Notes: a model not told the origin generated them from the sequence alone. Numbered from the stretch's first letter, positions 25,956 to 35,905 are shown. The stretch is 64,000 bases of DNA from Solibacillus cecembensis (GCF_001439635.1 NZ_LMBZ01000004.1:1-64000), one strand, 5' to 3'. Numbers and translations: made by a program.

Positions 25956-26759
25956 TTATATTAAAATTTCACCCCATAATACCCGAACAGCTGACCCTGC
26001 AATGGCAACATCTTTTTCTTTCGGTGTAACGTATAATAACCCACCACGTTTAGAAAGCTGTTTGCTAACGATACTTTGCTTTGATAATTTTTCACACCAG
26101 TAAGGTCCTAATGCACCGTGAGTAGAACCATTTACATGATCTTCATCAATGCCTTGTGCTGGAGAAAAAAACCTAGAGACAATATCAATTCCCTCACCCT
26201 TAGAACTGCTCGTCATACAAACACCACGTACAGGAAACTGTTTCATTGCAGAAAAATCAGGTTCAAAATCAGCAATTTGTTCTTCGTGACTTAGTTCCAC
26301 TATATAATCCAAATCGGTTTCCCCTACATATTTTGGTTTCATACCAAGCCATTCTTCAAGCTCTAAAGGGCATTCAATCTCTTCTATCGGGTACTTTTTA
26401 ATTGTTATTTCCACCCGTTCATTAAGCCAACTTGCTTGCAATGGACCACTTAAAGTATGGAATATAATAGAAGAATCAATAGGGACAATCCCTTGTTGCC
26501 AGACGAGAAAAGCACTAGCAATTGTTCCGTGTCCACAAATAGGTATTTCCCTTACTGGGGTAAACCATCTAAGATGAAAGTCATTATCCTTCTTTTGGAC
26601 AAAAGCCGTTGTAGGTACGGGGATCTCCTGAGCAATTTTCTGCATAGTCAAATCAGGTAATGTTGAATCCAGTAAACATACTGCCGCGGGGTTTCCCTTG
26701 TAAAGTTCTGTAGTAAAAGCATTGATAATAAAATACGAAACTCTGTTCAACTTTTCCAC
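25956..26759 (-). CDS. PhzF-family protein lacking the catalytic Glu
   Basis: This 267-residue PhzF-fold protein has YFIINAFTTELYKGNPAAVCLL at the N-terminus, ICGHGTIASAFLVW in the middle and VSRFFSPAQGIDEDHVNGSTHGAL in the second half. In PhzF and its isomerase/epimerase relatives the pattern SETAFV provides the catalytic Glu; here it reads VPTTAFV, with Thr at that place. The protein may be inactive as an isomerase or use another residue. It has a GAGGTGG site and forms a single-gene unit. Confidence 0.8.
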   Translation of the reverse strand: MEKLNRVSYFIINAFTTELYKGNPAAVCLLDSTLPDLTMQKIAQEIPVPTTAFVQKKDNDFHLRWFTPVREIPICGHGTIASAFLVWQQGIVPIDSSIIFHTLSGPLQASWLNERVEITIKKYPIEEIECPLELEEWLGMKPKYVGETDLDYIVELSHEEQIADFEPDFSAMKQFPVRGVCMTSSSKGEGIDIVSRFFSPAQGIDEDHVNGSTHGALGPYWCEKLSKQSIVSKQLSKRGGLLYVTPKEKDVAIAGSAVRVLWGEILI

Positions 26760-27107
26760 CTCATTCTTCGTTACTAATAAAATAATAACTTATTTCATTC
26801 TTTCCGGTTAGTTAAATCACGCATAATATGTATATTATTCTATTAAATTTTCCAACTCCCATAATATTACTTTTAGTGAGAATAGAATTGTTCCTACTAA
26901 AATATTGCTTTTCCTTTAAAGATGGTAAACGTATACAATTTTTCGCCGCAATCATCGAAAGCATACCTGTGGACCTTCCATCATTCGAGCATAAAAGCCC
27001 CCATCCTACATACAATTTATAAGCTGCATGTCGTTGCAAATCAAATATGAAAATATGTTCATCAATGCGTTGCATGAATCATCATCTTACAAAGGGGGAT
27101 TTATAAT
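26760..27107. other. 348-base gap upstream of the multicopper oxidase
   Basis: Two opposite-strand open frames overlap here (minus 26812-27075 and plus 26828-27022), but neither has a good ribosome binding site or recognisable pattern, so I call no gene. The promoter of the multicopper oxidase must lie in the right half; no consensus is clear. Confidence 0.5.
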
Positions 27108-28014
27108 ATGGTAGTAACGCCGGGGATTGAAGATTTACCGTATGTTATGCAAGCCAATGGGACAAAATTTTTCACTTTGATTGCTGAAGAAATAACGTGG
27201 GAGCTTGTAGATGGCATTTTTGTTAAAGCATGGGGTTATAACGGTTCTACACCCGGTCCAACGATTCGTGTTTTCCCTGGAGATTATGTATGTATTCGCG
27301 TTATTAATCGTTTACCTGAAAAAACGAGCGTTCATTGGCATGGTTTAATTGTACCGAATAATATGGATGGGGTTCCGCCAATCGAACCTTCCCCATTTAT
27401 TGAACCCGGGCATTATTTTGACTATCATTTTACTATTCAAAATCCCCCTGGTACGTATATGTATCATTCTCATGTCAACGTTGCTGTTCAAGATAATGCA
27501 GGGCTAATAGGTGGCTTCATTGTGGAAGATCCAAACTTGCAAAACATTCCTAAACATTCCTAAACATCGAGACTATCTTTGTTTACTACAAGAATGGGCT
27601 GTTGACGCGCTACCTTGGGGTGATTTAGCAAAAGGAAAATATAACTTAAATTTTGTAAAGCCTGAATTTAATTTTTTTACGATTAATGGAAAGTGCTATC
27701 CCTTTACGAAACCATTACTTGTAGAATACGGAGATTCTGTTCGCGTTCGATTTGGCAATATTCAAATGCATCACCATCCCATGCATTTACACGGTCACCA
27801 GTTTCAAGTTGTAGGCGCAGATGGCTTTCCGATTGCTGAACATAGCCAAATTTGGAAAAATACGATTCTAGTAGCTTCCGGAGAAACTTGGGATATTCAT
27901 TTCCAAGCGAACAATCCCGGTATTTGGCCATTCCATTGCCATATGCCACATCATGTCACAAATAACGGCGCACCTGGCGTGGGTGGGATGTTTATGACGG
28001 TTGATTATTGTTAA
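27108..28014 (+). pseudogene. Two-domain multicopper oxidase broken by a 10-bp duplication
   Basis: The first part carries copper ligands in SVHWHGLI and YMYHSHVN, the second in HHHPMHLHGHQF and PFHCHMPHH, together a complete set for a small laccase-type oxidase of about 298 residues. The first frame stops at 27561-27563 directly after a tandem duplication of AAACATTCCT. Removing one 10-bp unit joins NLQNIPKH to RDYLCLLQEW without a gap. There is no signal peptide. The start has AAAGGGGGA. The gene is non-functional as read, but loss of one unit would restore it. Confidence 0.85.
27542..27561 (+). repeat. 10-bp tandem duplication causing the frameshift
   Basis: AAACATTCCT occurs twice in direct tandem and is followed by AAACAT. 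The extra 10 bases shift the multicopper oxidase frame. Such a pair can be lost by replication slippage. Confidence 0.9.
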
Positions 28015-28027
28015 TTAATTTTTGGAT

Positions 28028-28070
28028 AAAAACAAACCCCGTATTTTAATCTAAAATACGAGGTTTGTTT
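28028..28070. terminator. Terminator after the multicopper oxidase
   Basis: A 19-bp stem with one mismatch (AAACAAACC...TATTTTA with TAAAATACGAGGTTTGTTT) lies 14 bases past the stop. The AAAATACGAGGTTT arm and the following 50 bases resemble the sequence at 41329-41396. Confidence 0.8.
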
Positions 28071-28199
28071 AGTGCTATTTATTTTTATACTAAAGTTTGA
28101 TTATTCTGGGATGCAAATCTTTTGCCCGTTTAATTGGATTACAATTTTTCAAAGCATCTAATTACAAATACTATGTATAAAGTAGCTCACTTCCTATTG

Positions 28200-29111
28200 T
28201 TAAATTAGGTAACCAATTAATAATCCAATTGATAACAAGAAGCAAAATATCGTATTCGTCAGCGCTGTTGATTTCATTGCGTCACGCATATACTGAGGTT
28301 CCGTTGCACCTTTTTTGAAACTCTGAATTGCAGAAATCGGCTTTTTCACACCAAGGAACAACACCAGTGACCATGGACTAATATATCCCATCAATACAAT
28401 GGCGATAATCCATAAATAAGAAACGAAAAATGCAATTGCTAAAAATTGAACAGACTTCTCTCTCCCAAGAAGAATTGGCAACGTTTTTCGTCCACCTTTA
28501 ATATCCTCTTCAATGTCACGAATATTATTGGACATGTTAATTGCCCCTACTAAAATCCCGACTGGTATAGAAATTAATAAACTTTCAATTGTTACAGTAT
28601 TTGCTTGAATAAAGAATGAAATTAATACAAAACCTGTCCCCATCGATAAGCCAGAAAATAACTCTCCAAATGGTGTGTACGCAATCGGGAATGGGCCACC
28701 TGTGTATAAATAGCCAATTGCCATCCCGCATAAACCGATGACCGCTAACCACCAAGTAGTAGCGATACAAATATAGACACCGATAATTGCTGCCACAATA
28801 TACAATAAAATCGCAACTGTTAAAACATTTTTTGGCTTCAATCCATGACGGACGATTCCACCACCAATGCCAACTGATTCAGCCGTATCTAACCCACGTT
28901 TAAAATCATAATATTCATTAAATAAATTCGTTGCAATTTGCAATGCTAAACATGCGAATAACATACTAAAAAACAATAACCAATTAATTTCCGTTACATA
29001 CAGTGCTACAACTGTTCCTAAAATGACAGGAGCAAATGTCGCCGTTAATGTATGTGGGCGGGTCATTGTCCACATTAATTTAGCAGAACTCATCTCTTTT
29101 TCAATTTCCAT
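28200..29111 (-). CDS. menA: 1,4-dihydroxy-2-naphthoate prenyltransferase MenA
   Basis: This 303-residue UbiA-family enzyme has the two Asp-rich motifs: NEYYDFKRGLD (residues about 66-76) and NNIRDIEEDIKGGRKTLPILLG (about 195-215), and eight to nine membrane helices. TRPHTLTATFAPVILGT is the MenA N-terminal signature. It attaches the polyprenyl chain to DHNA in menaquinone synthesis at the membrane. It has an AGGGAGATG site, with a second possible Met six codons further in. No other men gene is nearby. Confidence 0.88.
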   Translation of the reverse strand: MEIEKEMSSAKLMWTMTRPHTLTATFAPVILGTVVALYVTEINWLLFFSMLFACLALQIATNLFNEYYDFKRGLDTAESVGIGGGIVRHGLKPKNVLTVAILLYIVAAIIGVYICIATTWWLAVIGLCGMAIGYLYTGGPFPIAYTPFGELFSGLSMGTGFVLISFFIQANTVTIESLLISIPVGILVGAINMSNNIRDIEEDIKGGRKTLPILLGREKSVQFLAIAFFVSYLWIIAIVLMGYISPWSLVLFLGVKKPISAIQSFKKGATEPQYMRDAMKSTALTNTIFCFLLSIGLLIGYLI

Positions 29112-29231
29112 AAATTATTACATCTCCCTGCGTAAACAATAGTAAAAATATACTTTCTATGTAATACCATTTCAAAGGTTATATTATATCACATATTTTT
29201 AAACTTTAGCTATCCTATAGCATTACGCTAC

Positions 29232-29268
29232 AAAACCGTGTAGCATAAAACAAATGCTACACGGTTTT
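29232..29268 (-). terminator. Perfect hairpin at the VOC gene end
   Basis: A 15-bp perfect stem (AAAACCGTGTAGCAT with its complement) reaches into the VOC stop codon. The downstream T content on the minus strand is modest. Confidence 0.7.
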
Positions 29269-29614
29269 ATTTCTCCCAAAGTTCGATTAGTCGCCCTTCA
29301 GGATCTTTAATCCAAATAAACGTTCCAAATTCACTCATCTCTTTTTCCTTTGCAAGAGGTACACCTATCTGTTCAAGATGCTGAATCATCTCGTTTAGAT
29401 CATATACTTGGAAATTTAACATCACTTGTTGTTCTGTTGGAAAATAGCTGTCATTCTCAGTAAAGAATGAAAAGATTGTCTCATTTCCTAATTGAGGTTT
29501 AATGACAGTTCCATTCCAACTTTCTAGATCAACTTTCAACACTTCACCGTACCACTTTTTCACAACATCCATATTTTTAGTTCTCCAAAAAATTCCTCCA
29601 AAACCCTTTATCAT
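29267..29614 (-). CDS. VOC/glyoxalase-fold protein
   Basis: This 115-residue single VOC module has GFGGIFWRTKNMDVVKKWYGEVL at the start and FIWIKDPEGRLIELWE at the end, where Glu provides a typical metal ligand. Sequences of this length act as dimeric lyases, dioxygenases or resistance proteins. The substrate is unknown. It is one of four VOC proteins in this window. It is not in an operon. Confidence 0.78.
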   Translation of the reverse strand: MIKGFGGIFWRTKNMDVVKKWYGEVLKVDLESWNGTVIKPQLGNETIFSFFTENDSYFPTEQQVMLNFQVYDLNEMIQHLEQIGVPLAKEKEMSEFGTFIWIKDPEGRLIELWEK

Positions 29615-29772
29615 CGTATCTAGCTCCTGTCTGTTTTTAAATTTTCAACACTTAATAATTCCTATAATAATGAATTTAGCTTTTGAATAAAGTTCGATAA
29701 ATATATGTTACAAACGTTGATTTTATACAGAAAGTGCCCAACAGTTTTATGTCGATTTTGGGAGAACTCTTC

Positions 29773-30177
29773 CTACATTTTACTCATATCCATATACAAC
29801 ACATTCCAACGGTGACCATCTAAATCAGTAAAACCGCAGCCATACATCCAACCTTGGCTCTCTGAGGGCTCACCAAAAATTGCACCGCCAGCCTCTACTG
29901 CCCTCTTAGCTATTTCATCTACTTCTTCTCTGCTCTCTGCATCAATAGAAAATAATACTTCAGTCGCTTGTTTTGTATCGGCTATTTCATGTTTCGTAAA
30001 ACTCTCAAAGGTGGCAACAGGAAAAAGCATTATGTTCGCATTATTATCCCCGATAACTAATTGCACATGATCGCTATTCCCATGTGGTGTATTCGTTGAA
30101 AATCCAAGTTTACTATAAAACTCTTTTGATTTATTTGTATCTTTAACCGGCAAGTTGATCCATAATTGTTTTGGCAT
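29773..30177 (-). CDS. VOC-family protein (PhnB/YaeR-like)
   Basis: This 134-residue VOC protein has WINLPVKDTNKSKEFYSKLGF, DHVQLVIGDNNANIMLFP and the end GWMYGCGFTDLDGHRWNVLYMD. It matches the glyoxalase/bleomycin-resistance-like proteins annotated as extradiol dioxygenase homologues in Bacilli. The activity is unknown. The start is preceded by AAGGGGAAAT. It is monocistronic. Confidence 0.75.
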   Translation of the reverse strand: MPKQLWINLPVKDTNKSKEFYSKLGFSTNTPHGNSDHVQLVIGDNNANIMLFPVATFESFTKHEIADTKQATEVLFSIDAESREEVDEIAKRAVEAGGAIFGEPSESQGWMYGCGFTDLDGHRWNVLYMDMSKM

Positions 30178-30324
30178 AGTTATTTCCCCTTTTTAAATCA
30201 ATTTTTACTCTCCCATTTAGGATGGAGGAAATACTTCGTTATATACCCGCTATCAATGTAAACACAAACAAAATATTCCTTTTATCAGGGCTGAATCTTC
30301 ACGACTTTTTCACAAGTGATAGAA

Positions 30325-31029
30325 CTAACCTTCTTTTCTTAAAAAAAGGGGAACTAATATGGCAGCAGCGACGAATAGATAAATAACGACAAATACACTA
30401 TCGAATAATATGTATTTATTGATTAGTAATGGATTGTCATCTTCCGTATAACCAACCACCTTAAACACTGGAGGAAATACCCACAAAATCCATTTAGCAA
30501 ATGCCATTATTTCAATGATTGACTTTGAAGCAAGTGAAACGACGATTATAAATACAGAAGAAAGCCAAGCATATTTTTTTGTCGCGAATGTAGTAGCAGA
30601 AAATAACGTCCCGACTATTATCCCAAATAGGACGAAAACTAAGTGACTGTAAAATGTAAAAATATATAGCTTGAGCGACATATTTCCTTTGAAGCTTTCT
30701 GTAATAATCGGGAAAAAGACAGCAAATAAGAGTAAGGGTATTATGATTACTAGTAAAGTTAGCCATTTACCATATAAGTAACTCAACTTACTTCTAAGGT
30801 GAGAAATTAAAATATGCTTTTCGCTTTCTTCATCCAATGTAAAAATAGACATTGTCATCCACGTCATGATTAAGTACAATGCAATGGAAGATACTGCGTA
30901 ACTGCTGAGGATTGGTACATTTTTATAGGCATATAATATAAATATCCACGCAAAAAAGAAAGCAACAGGTGGGATAAATTTAAGAGAGCGAATAAAGCTT
31001 ATTAATTGATATTGTACGAAAGCTGACAA
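30325..31029 (-). CDS. ABC transporter permease
   Basis: This 234-residue membrane protein has six helices and no large soluble loops. It directly follows the ATPase gene with a one-base gap. It resembles ABC-2 type export permeases, without a recognisable specific family. With the ATPase it would form a small exporter, perhaps for a peptide, lipid or antibiotic. The substrate cannot be inferred. Confidence 0.7.
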   Translation of the reverse strand: MSAFVQYQLISFIRSLKFIPPVAFFFAWIFILYAYKNVPILSSYAVSSIALYLIMTWMTMSIFTLDEESEKHILISHLRSKLSYLYGKWLTLLVIIIPLLLFAVFFPIITESFKGNMSLKLYIFTFYSHLVFVLFGIIVGTLFSATTFATKKYAWLSSVFIIVVSLASKSIIEIMAFAKWILWVFPPVFKVVGYTEDDNPLLINKYILFDSVFVVIYLFVAAAILVPLFLRKEG

Positions 31030-31030
31030 A

Positions 31031-31849
31031 TTACTCCCCCCTTTCTATTAATCCTATTATTGAACAGCCTCGCTCAAGTAACATGGACAAAATTTGATCA
31101 GATTCATTGGCTGAAACAATTATTTCAACAAAATCTTCCCCTACAAATTCATACCTAATAGACGGGATCTCTGCTAGTATTACTCTGTTTAGAGTTTTCG
31201 CTTTTATTATTCTTACTTTCTCTTTTTTGTTTGTTGTAGAATCCGAGATAATTCTTCCACTCTCTACAGTTAAAATCCTACCAGCAAAACTTTCTATTAG
31301 TAGTGAGTCATGTGTAGTAAAAACTACCGTAACATCCCTTTTAAGTGAATTCAGTTGATTTAAAAGTTCAATTTTTGCCTTATCATCTAACCCAGTTAGT
31401 GGCTCGTCTAATAGTAGTAAATTAGGTTTTTTTAACAACGCCTGTATAATTCCAGCTTTTTGCTTAGTCCCTTTTGAGCAATTTTTTAAAGGGGTATTAA
31501 GGAATTCTGTAATTGCAAACAGCTTAGCATATTTCTCAATTCTTTTTAGAAATCCTTCATCCACGTTTGAAGACATTTTGCCCGTTAACATTAAATAATC
31601 TTGTATTTTAAATCGGATATTTTCCGGAAAGTGTTCTGGAACATAGCCAATGTTAATTTGGTTTCGCTTCACTTGCCCGTCTGTTTCTGTAAAGATACCA
31701 CCGATAAATTTCAACAGACTGCTTTTTCCAGAACCGTTTTTCCCCGTTATCGCCACCTTTTCCCCCTGTGATATGCTTATAGAAACATCTTTCAAAAGCA
31801 TTTTTCCTTCTATCTTTTTACTAGCTTTATTTGCCTCGAATATTTTCAT
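31031..31849 (-). CDS. ABC transporter ATPase
   Basis: This 272-residue protein has Walker A GKNGSGKSSLLKF (near residue 40), a signature sequence NCSKGTKQKAGIIQAL (in place of LSGGQ), Walker B LLLLDEPLTGLD and the H-loop FTTHDS. A C-terminal extension of about 60 residues is seen in ABC-2 exporters. It has an AGGGGTG site and is co-transcribed with the permease downstream. The 382 bases upstream, to the ribonucleotide reductase gene, hold no gene apart from the reductase terminator. Confidence 0.88.
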   Translation of the reverse strand: MKIFEANKASKKIEGKMLLKDVSISISQGEKVAITGKNGSGKSSLLKFIGGIFTETDGQVKRNQINIGYVPEHFPENIRFKIQDYLMLTGKMSSNVDEGFLKRIEKYAKLFAITEFLNTPLKNCSKGTKQKAGIIQALLKKPNLLLLDEPLTGLDDKAKIELLNQLNSLKRDVTVVFTTHDSLLIESFAGRILTVESGRIISDSTTNKKEKVRIIKAKTLNRVILAEIPSIRYEFVGEDFVEIIVSANESDQILSMLLERGCSIIGLIERGE

Positions 31850-32154
31850 GAAACACCCCTTCAGTTTCCCTTTATTTTACTCAAAGAAGTTCCCTAATGA
31901 ATTAAGAAACTGCTTTACACCTAAAAGTAACCCTTATAGAGATTAACACGCCTATAATTATACAGCAATTACCAAATTTGTAGTTATACAAAATTCATTA
32001 CTCTACTAAATTAAATGACTCGTTTGCAAATAAAAGCTTTATAATTATAGATTCATTAATACTATTAGATCAGTTTTTCCAACGATATAAGTGTAATATC
32101 CATGCCGATTCCCCTGTACCACAACCTTCTTTGTTACAACTTTCTATAGTTGGT

Positions 32155-32199
32155 CAAAAAAAACACCCCTTTAGATAAAATTAATCTAAAGGGGTGTTT
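32155..32199 (-). terminator. Terminator of nrdJ
   Basis: A 16-bp perfect stem (AAACACCCCTTTAGAT with its complement) is followed on the minus strand by eight T. It lies 33 bases past the stop. Confidence 0.92.
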
Positions 32200-32231
32200 C
32201 ATCACCTTTTTATAAACGTTGAGAATTTATT

Positions 32232-34799
32232 TTATAATCCACATTTCAGCTGCGCACTACAGTTTGTACATGTGTTACAACCGCCCATTTCCTCTACCGT
32301 ACCTTGACGGCATACTGGACATGTGTTTCCGATTTCAGATCCGATTGTTACGTCCGTATCTGATAATGGTTTGATTGTATCCACTAATACAACTTGACGT
32401 TTTACGACAACTTCTTCTTGCTTTAATTCTTCAAATTCCATTTGCTCATCTGAATTTGATTCTTCGGCTTTTAGCGTTAGTACTTGCGAATCACGTGAAC
32501 CATCCACGTAAACTGTACCGCCTTTTGCTCCACCTTTATATAAACGCTCGTACACATTTTGCACTTGCTCCACTGTGTAACCTTTTGGCGCGTTCACTGT
32601 TTTCGAAATCGATGAGTCGATCCAGTTTTGGATAATGCACTGTACATCGGCATGTGCCTCTGCTGATAATTCCATTGAAGCTTTGAACCAGTTCGGTAAA
32701 TTATTTTCATCTACACCTGGGTTTGCATCTAAGTATTCTTTCACGATTTCCGCTTTTACTTCGATAAACTTCCCTAAACGACCTGAACGGTAATAAGTGA
32801 AGCTGAAGTAAGGCTCAAGTCCTGTTGCAACTCCGACCATTGTCCCAGTAGACCCCGTAGGAGCAACTGTTAATAAGTGCGAGTTACGAATACCGTTTGC
32901 GATCACGCCTTCACGAATATGCTCTGGCATTTTTTTCATGAAGCCTGTGTTTGTAAAAGCTTCACGTAAACGAGCAGTTTCTGCATCCGTTGCACCTTGT
33001 AAGAATGGGAAGCTACCGCGCTCTTTTCCAAGCTCAATCGATTGTTCATAAGCGGCAATCGCAATTGTTTTAAAGATTTCGTCAACAAGTGTATTACCTT
33101 CATCTGAACCGTATTCTTTTTCACAGTAAATAAGTAAATCGGCAAGACCCATAACACCAAGACCAACACGGCGTTCACCAAGTGCTTGCTTTTTATTATC
33201 TTCTAAGAAGTACGGTGTTGCGTCAATTACGTTATCTTGCATGCGTACGCCGACTTGAACCGTTTGACGTAATGCTTCATAATCAACTGTTTTCGTTTCT
33301 TTATTTGCAAACTGCGCTAAGTTTACCGCAGCTAAATTACATACTGAATATGGTGCTAGTGGTTGTTCACCACACGGATTCGTTGCAACTACTTTTTGAC
33401 CATAGCTTTGTGCATTCGTCATATCATTCGCATTATCGATGAAGAAAATACCTGGCTCAGCAGCATACGTCGCACAAATATTTACTAAGTTCCAAAGCTC
33501 TTTTGCTTTAATTGTACGATCTGTACGAACAGGATAGCCGAGCTTTTCCCATTCACGAACATCGCCAACTTCATGCCACTTTTCATTGTAATCCTTCATT
33601 TGCTCTGGTGTGTAATTTGCCACATCCGGGAAGCGTAATGGGAAATCTTCATCATTTTCAACAGCAGCCATAAATTCTTTCGTTAATGTTACCGAAATGT
33701 TCGCACCTGTTAAAAACTCTGGATTGTGTACAGAATATGTACCACCGTCGCGTAATTTGGATTCTGCATCACGGATAATTGCCGCGTTAAAGCCACCGAA
33801 GCCTTCAATGTTTTTAAAGTTAACAATTCCTTGATACATAGCATCTTCTTGCTGTGTTAACGGCTTGAATTTCAACTTTTCTTTCGCTAAACGGATAATT
33901 GATTCATCCGCTGTATTTTCAATTAAATAACGTAGAATTCGTGGATTTTGCATTTTTGAAATAATAAATTCCACGATATCTGGATGCCAATCGGCTAACA
34001 TGATCATTTGTGCTCCGCGTCGTGAGCCACCTTGTTCTACAAGATGAGTCAACTTGGCAATATCATCCAACCAGCTAACTGAACCAGATGATTTACCATT
34101 TACACCGCGCGCTAATGTGTTGCGTGGACGTAATGTTGAACCGTTCGTACCAACACCGCCACCGCGACTCATAATTTCCATTACTTGCTTACGGTGATCA
34201 CTAATGCCTTCGCGAGAATCCGCTACAAAGGGCATTACATAACAGTTAAAGAATGTTACTTCTGTTTCAGAACCTGCTCCATAAATAACGCGTCCAGCTG
34301 GAATAAATTTCAGGCTTACAAGCTGCTCATAAAACTTCTCAAACCATTCTTGGCGTTTTTCTTCCGTTTTTTCTACGGATGCTAAACCTGTTGCATTTCG
34401 TTTCGCAATTTGCTCATAGTAAATTTCTAAAGGCTTTTCGATAATATCTAACGAACGCATAATAATACCTGTTGCTTGCTCGCTCTCGTCCAATACATGT
34501 CGATAATCTGCTTCAATCATGATTGAGGCCATCTTATTTTCATGGTCAATCGATTGAATAATTCCGAGACCACGTGCAGGGAATTTCGGATCTTGTTTGA
34601 CCGTTAATACAACAAAATCTCCTGCTTTTAACGTTTTCTTTTCCGTATCCTTAAAAGAATAACGATCAATCATTACAAGACGAGATACCCCTTTATGCGT
34701 AAGATGCATATCGGATGTGATTGGATGCACCTGGGGGAATTGTTCGATATCTTGATTTAACTGATTAATTTGGATGGTTTGCTCTAATACACTTGCCAT
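32232..34799 (-). CDS. nrdJ: Adenosylcobalamin-dependent (class II) ribonucleotide reductase
   Basis: This 855-residue enzyme reduces ribonucleotides with vitamin B12 as radical source. Seen are NPCGEQPLAPYSVCNLAAVN (active-site region), FFNCYVMPF, SRGGGVGTNGSTLRPR, APTGSTGTMVGVATGLEPYFS, and a C-terminal zinc-ribbon CPVCRQG...CNTCTNC. The start is ATG 34799 behind AAGGAGG; a TTG lies one codon earlier. Upstream are two NrdR boxes, so expression follows the dNTP state. No B12 riboswitch is seen in the leader. Confidence 0.92.
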   Translation of the reverse strand: MASVLEQTIQINQLNQDIEQFPQVHPITSDMHLTHKGVSRLVMIDRYSFKDTEKKTLKAGDFVVLTVKQDPKFPARGLGIIQSIDHENKMASIMIEADYRHVLDESEQATGIIMRSLDIIEKPLEIYYEQIAKRNATGLASVEKTEEKRQEWFEKFYEQLVSLKFIPAGRVIYGAGSETEVTFFNCYVMPFVADSREGISDHRKQVMEIMSRGGGVGTNGSTLRPRNTLARGVNGKSSGSVSWLDDIAKLTHLVEQGGSRRGAQMIMLADWHPDIVEFIISKMQNPRILRYLIENTADESIIRLAKEKLKFKPLTQQEDAMYQGIVNFKNIEGFGGFNAAIIRDAESKLRDGGTYSVHNPEFLTGANISVTLTKEFMAAVENDEDFPLRFPDVANYTPEQMKDYNEKWHEVGDVREWEKLGYPVRTDRTIKAKELWNLVNICATYAAEPGIFFIDNANDMTNAQSYGQKVVATNPCGEQPLAPYSVCNLAAVNLAQFANKETKTVDYEALRQTVQVGVRMQDNVIDATPYFLEDNKKQALGERRVGLGVMGLADLLIYCEKEYGSDEGNTLVDEIFKTIAIAAYEQSIELGKERGSFPFLQGATDAETARLREAFTNTGFMKKMPEHIREGVIANGIRNSHLLTVAPTGSTGTMVGVATGLEPYFSFTYYRSGRLGKFIEVKAEIVKEYLDANPGVDENNLPNWFKASMELSAEAHADVQCIIQNWIDSSISKTVNAPKGYTVEQVQNVYERLYKGGAKGGTVYVDGSRDSQVLTLKAEESNSDEQMEFEELKQEEVVVKRQVVLVDTIKPLSDTDVTIGSEIGNTCPVCRQGTVEEMGGCNTCTNCSAQLKCGL

Positions 34800-34862
34800 C
34801 AATAAAGCCTCCTTTTAAAAATCACTCTAATAATTATTGTTCCCAACAAAAACCAAAATCAA

Positions 34863-34910
34863 ACACAATATATTGTGTTTGATTTTTCATTTAGAATCTA
34901 TATGTTGATT
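34863..34910 (-). promoter_or_regulatory. Tandem NrdR boxes upstream of nrdJ
   Basis: ACACAATATATTGTGT (34863-34878) is a perfect palindromic NrdR box. A weaker box, AATCTATATGTTGATT (34895-34910), is centred 32 bases away, about three helix turns, the standard spacing for cooperative NrdR binding. Confidence 0.82.
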
Positions 34911-35053
34911 TTCATTTATTTCCTTAAAAAGATTACAATATAAATTTATTTCAATCAAGGGGTTGATTTTTTTAAGATTTCGTAAACCTCACTCATATCA
35001 ACGTTTCCAGCATTAAAAATATTTTCACGAAAAATAAAACAAGTGTTCGTAAC

Positions 35054-35893
35054 TTATTTTTTGAAGTTCCACTCATCTGTCAAGTATTTAGATTGCTCTA
35101 ATCGTTTGACATAATGAAGTTGTTCTGCCGTTAATTCATACGGAACTAAGTCAATGTCCAATGCCACTTCAAATCCTTCTGAGAACGCCTTCACGCACTG
35201 TTCAATCGTAAAAGGAGTTGATGCTAATCGATTCATCGCAACCGCCTTCTCAGGCAATTTTAAACGCATTTTCTCTTTCGCTTCAGGCGTTGCAAAACGG
35301 AATAATGATAATAATAAATCTTCATCAAGTTCTAATAAAATTGCACCATGTTGAAGTATAACACCCTTTTGACGAGTTTGCGCACTCCCAGCAACTTTCT
35401 TCCCTTCGACAACCAATTCATACCAACTTGGCGCATCAAAACAAACCGCGCTTTTCGGTTTTTTTAAATCAGCCAAGCTTTCCTGCGTCTCTGGAACACT
35501 AAAATAAGCATCCAAACCTAATTTTCTAAACCCAAGCAATAACCCCTCACTCAATACGCGGTAAGCTTCTGTAACCGTTTCAGGCATATCTGGATAGTTT
35601 TCAGAAACAATAATGGAATATGTAAGTTCTTGATCATGTAAAACAGCACGTCCACCTGTTGGGCGACGAACAAAACCTAAATTTTGATCCTTCACTGCCT
35701 GCAGATTAATATCGCGCTCAGCTTGTTGAAAATACCCAATTGATAACGTCGCAGGGTTCCATTCATAAAAACGGATGATTGGTGGCATACTTCCCTCACT
35801 ATGCCAATCTAATAACGCTTCATCTAACGCCATATTAAAACTAGGACTACACGGACCTGAATGAATAAAATACCATTGTTTTTTCAAAATCAC
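35054..35893 (-). CDS. lipM: Octanoyltransferase LipM
   Basis: This 279-residue lipoate-ligase-fold protein transfers octanoate from ACP to GcvH in lipoate synthesis. Visible are [37 protein letters not shown], the catalytic cysteine in [24 protein letters not shown], and a C-terminus ending DEWNFKK, all as in B. subtilis LipM (278 residues). GTG 35893 or TTG 35887 may be the start; AGAGGAGAAG allows both. It supplies lipoyl groups for the glycine cleavage system encoded at 46.9-50.9 kb. Confidence 0.92.
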   Translation of the reverse strand: MILKKQWYFIHSGPCSPSFNMALDEALLDWHSEGSMPPIIRFYEWNPATLSIGYFQQAERDINLQAVKDQNLGFVRRPTGGRAVLHDQELTYSIIVSENYPDMPETVTEAYRVLSEGLLLGFRKLGLDAYFSVPETQESLADLKKPKSAVCFDAPSWYELVVEGKKVAGSAQTRQKGVILQHGAILLELDEDLLLSLFRFATPEAKEKMRLKLPEKAVAMNRLASTPFTIEQCVKAFSEGFEVALDIDLVPYELTAEQLHYVKRLEQSKYLTDEWNFKK

Positions 35894-35905
35894 ATCTTCT
35901 CCTCT

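Noticed and set aside
26812..27075. Open frame of 87 codons on the minus strand upstream of the multicopper oxidase
   Set aside because: It has no good ribosome binding site, overlaps another frame on the opposite strand, and shows no recognisable protein pattern.
27108..28014. Programmed ribosomal frameshift in the multicopper oxidase
   Set aside because: A tandem 10-bp duplication explains the frame change fully; no slippery heptamer or stimulatory structure is seen.
34803..35053. Cobalamin riboswitch in the nrdJ leader
   Set aside because: No B12-box or extended structured leader is visible; NrdR boxes explain the regulation.
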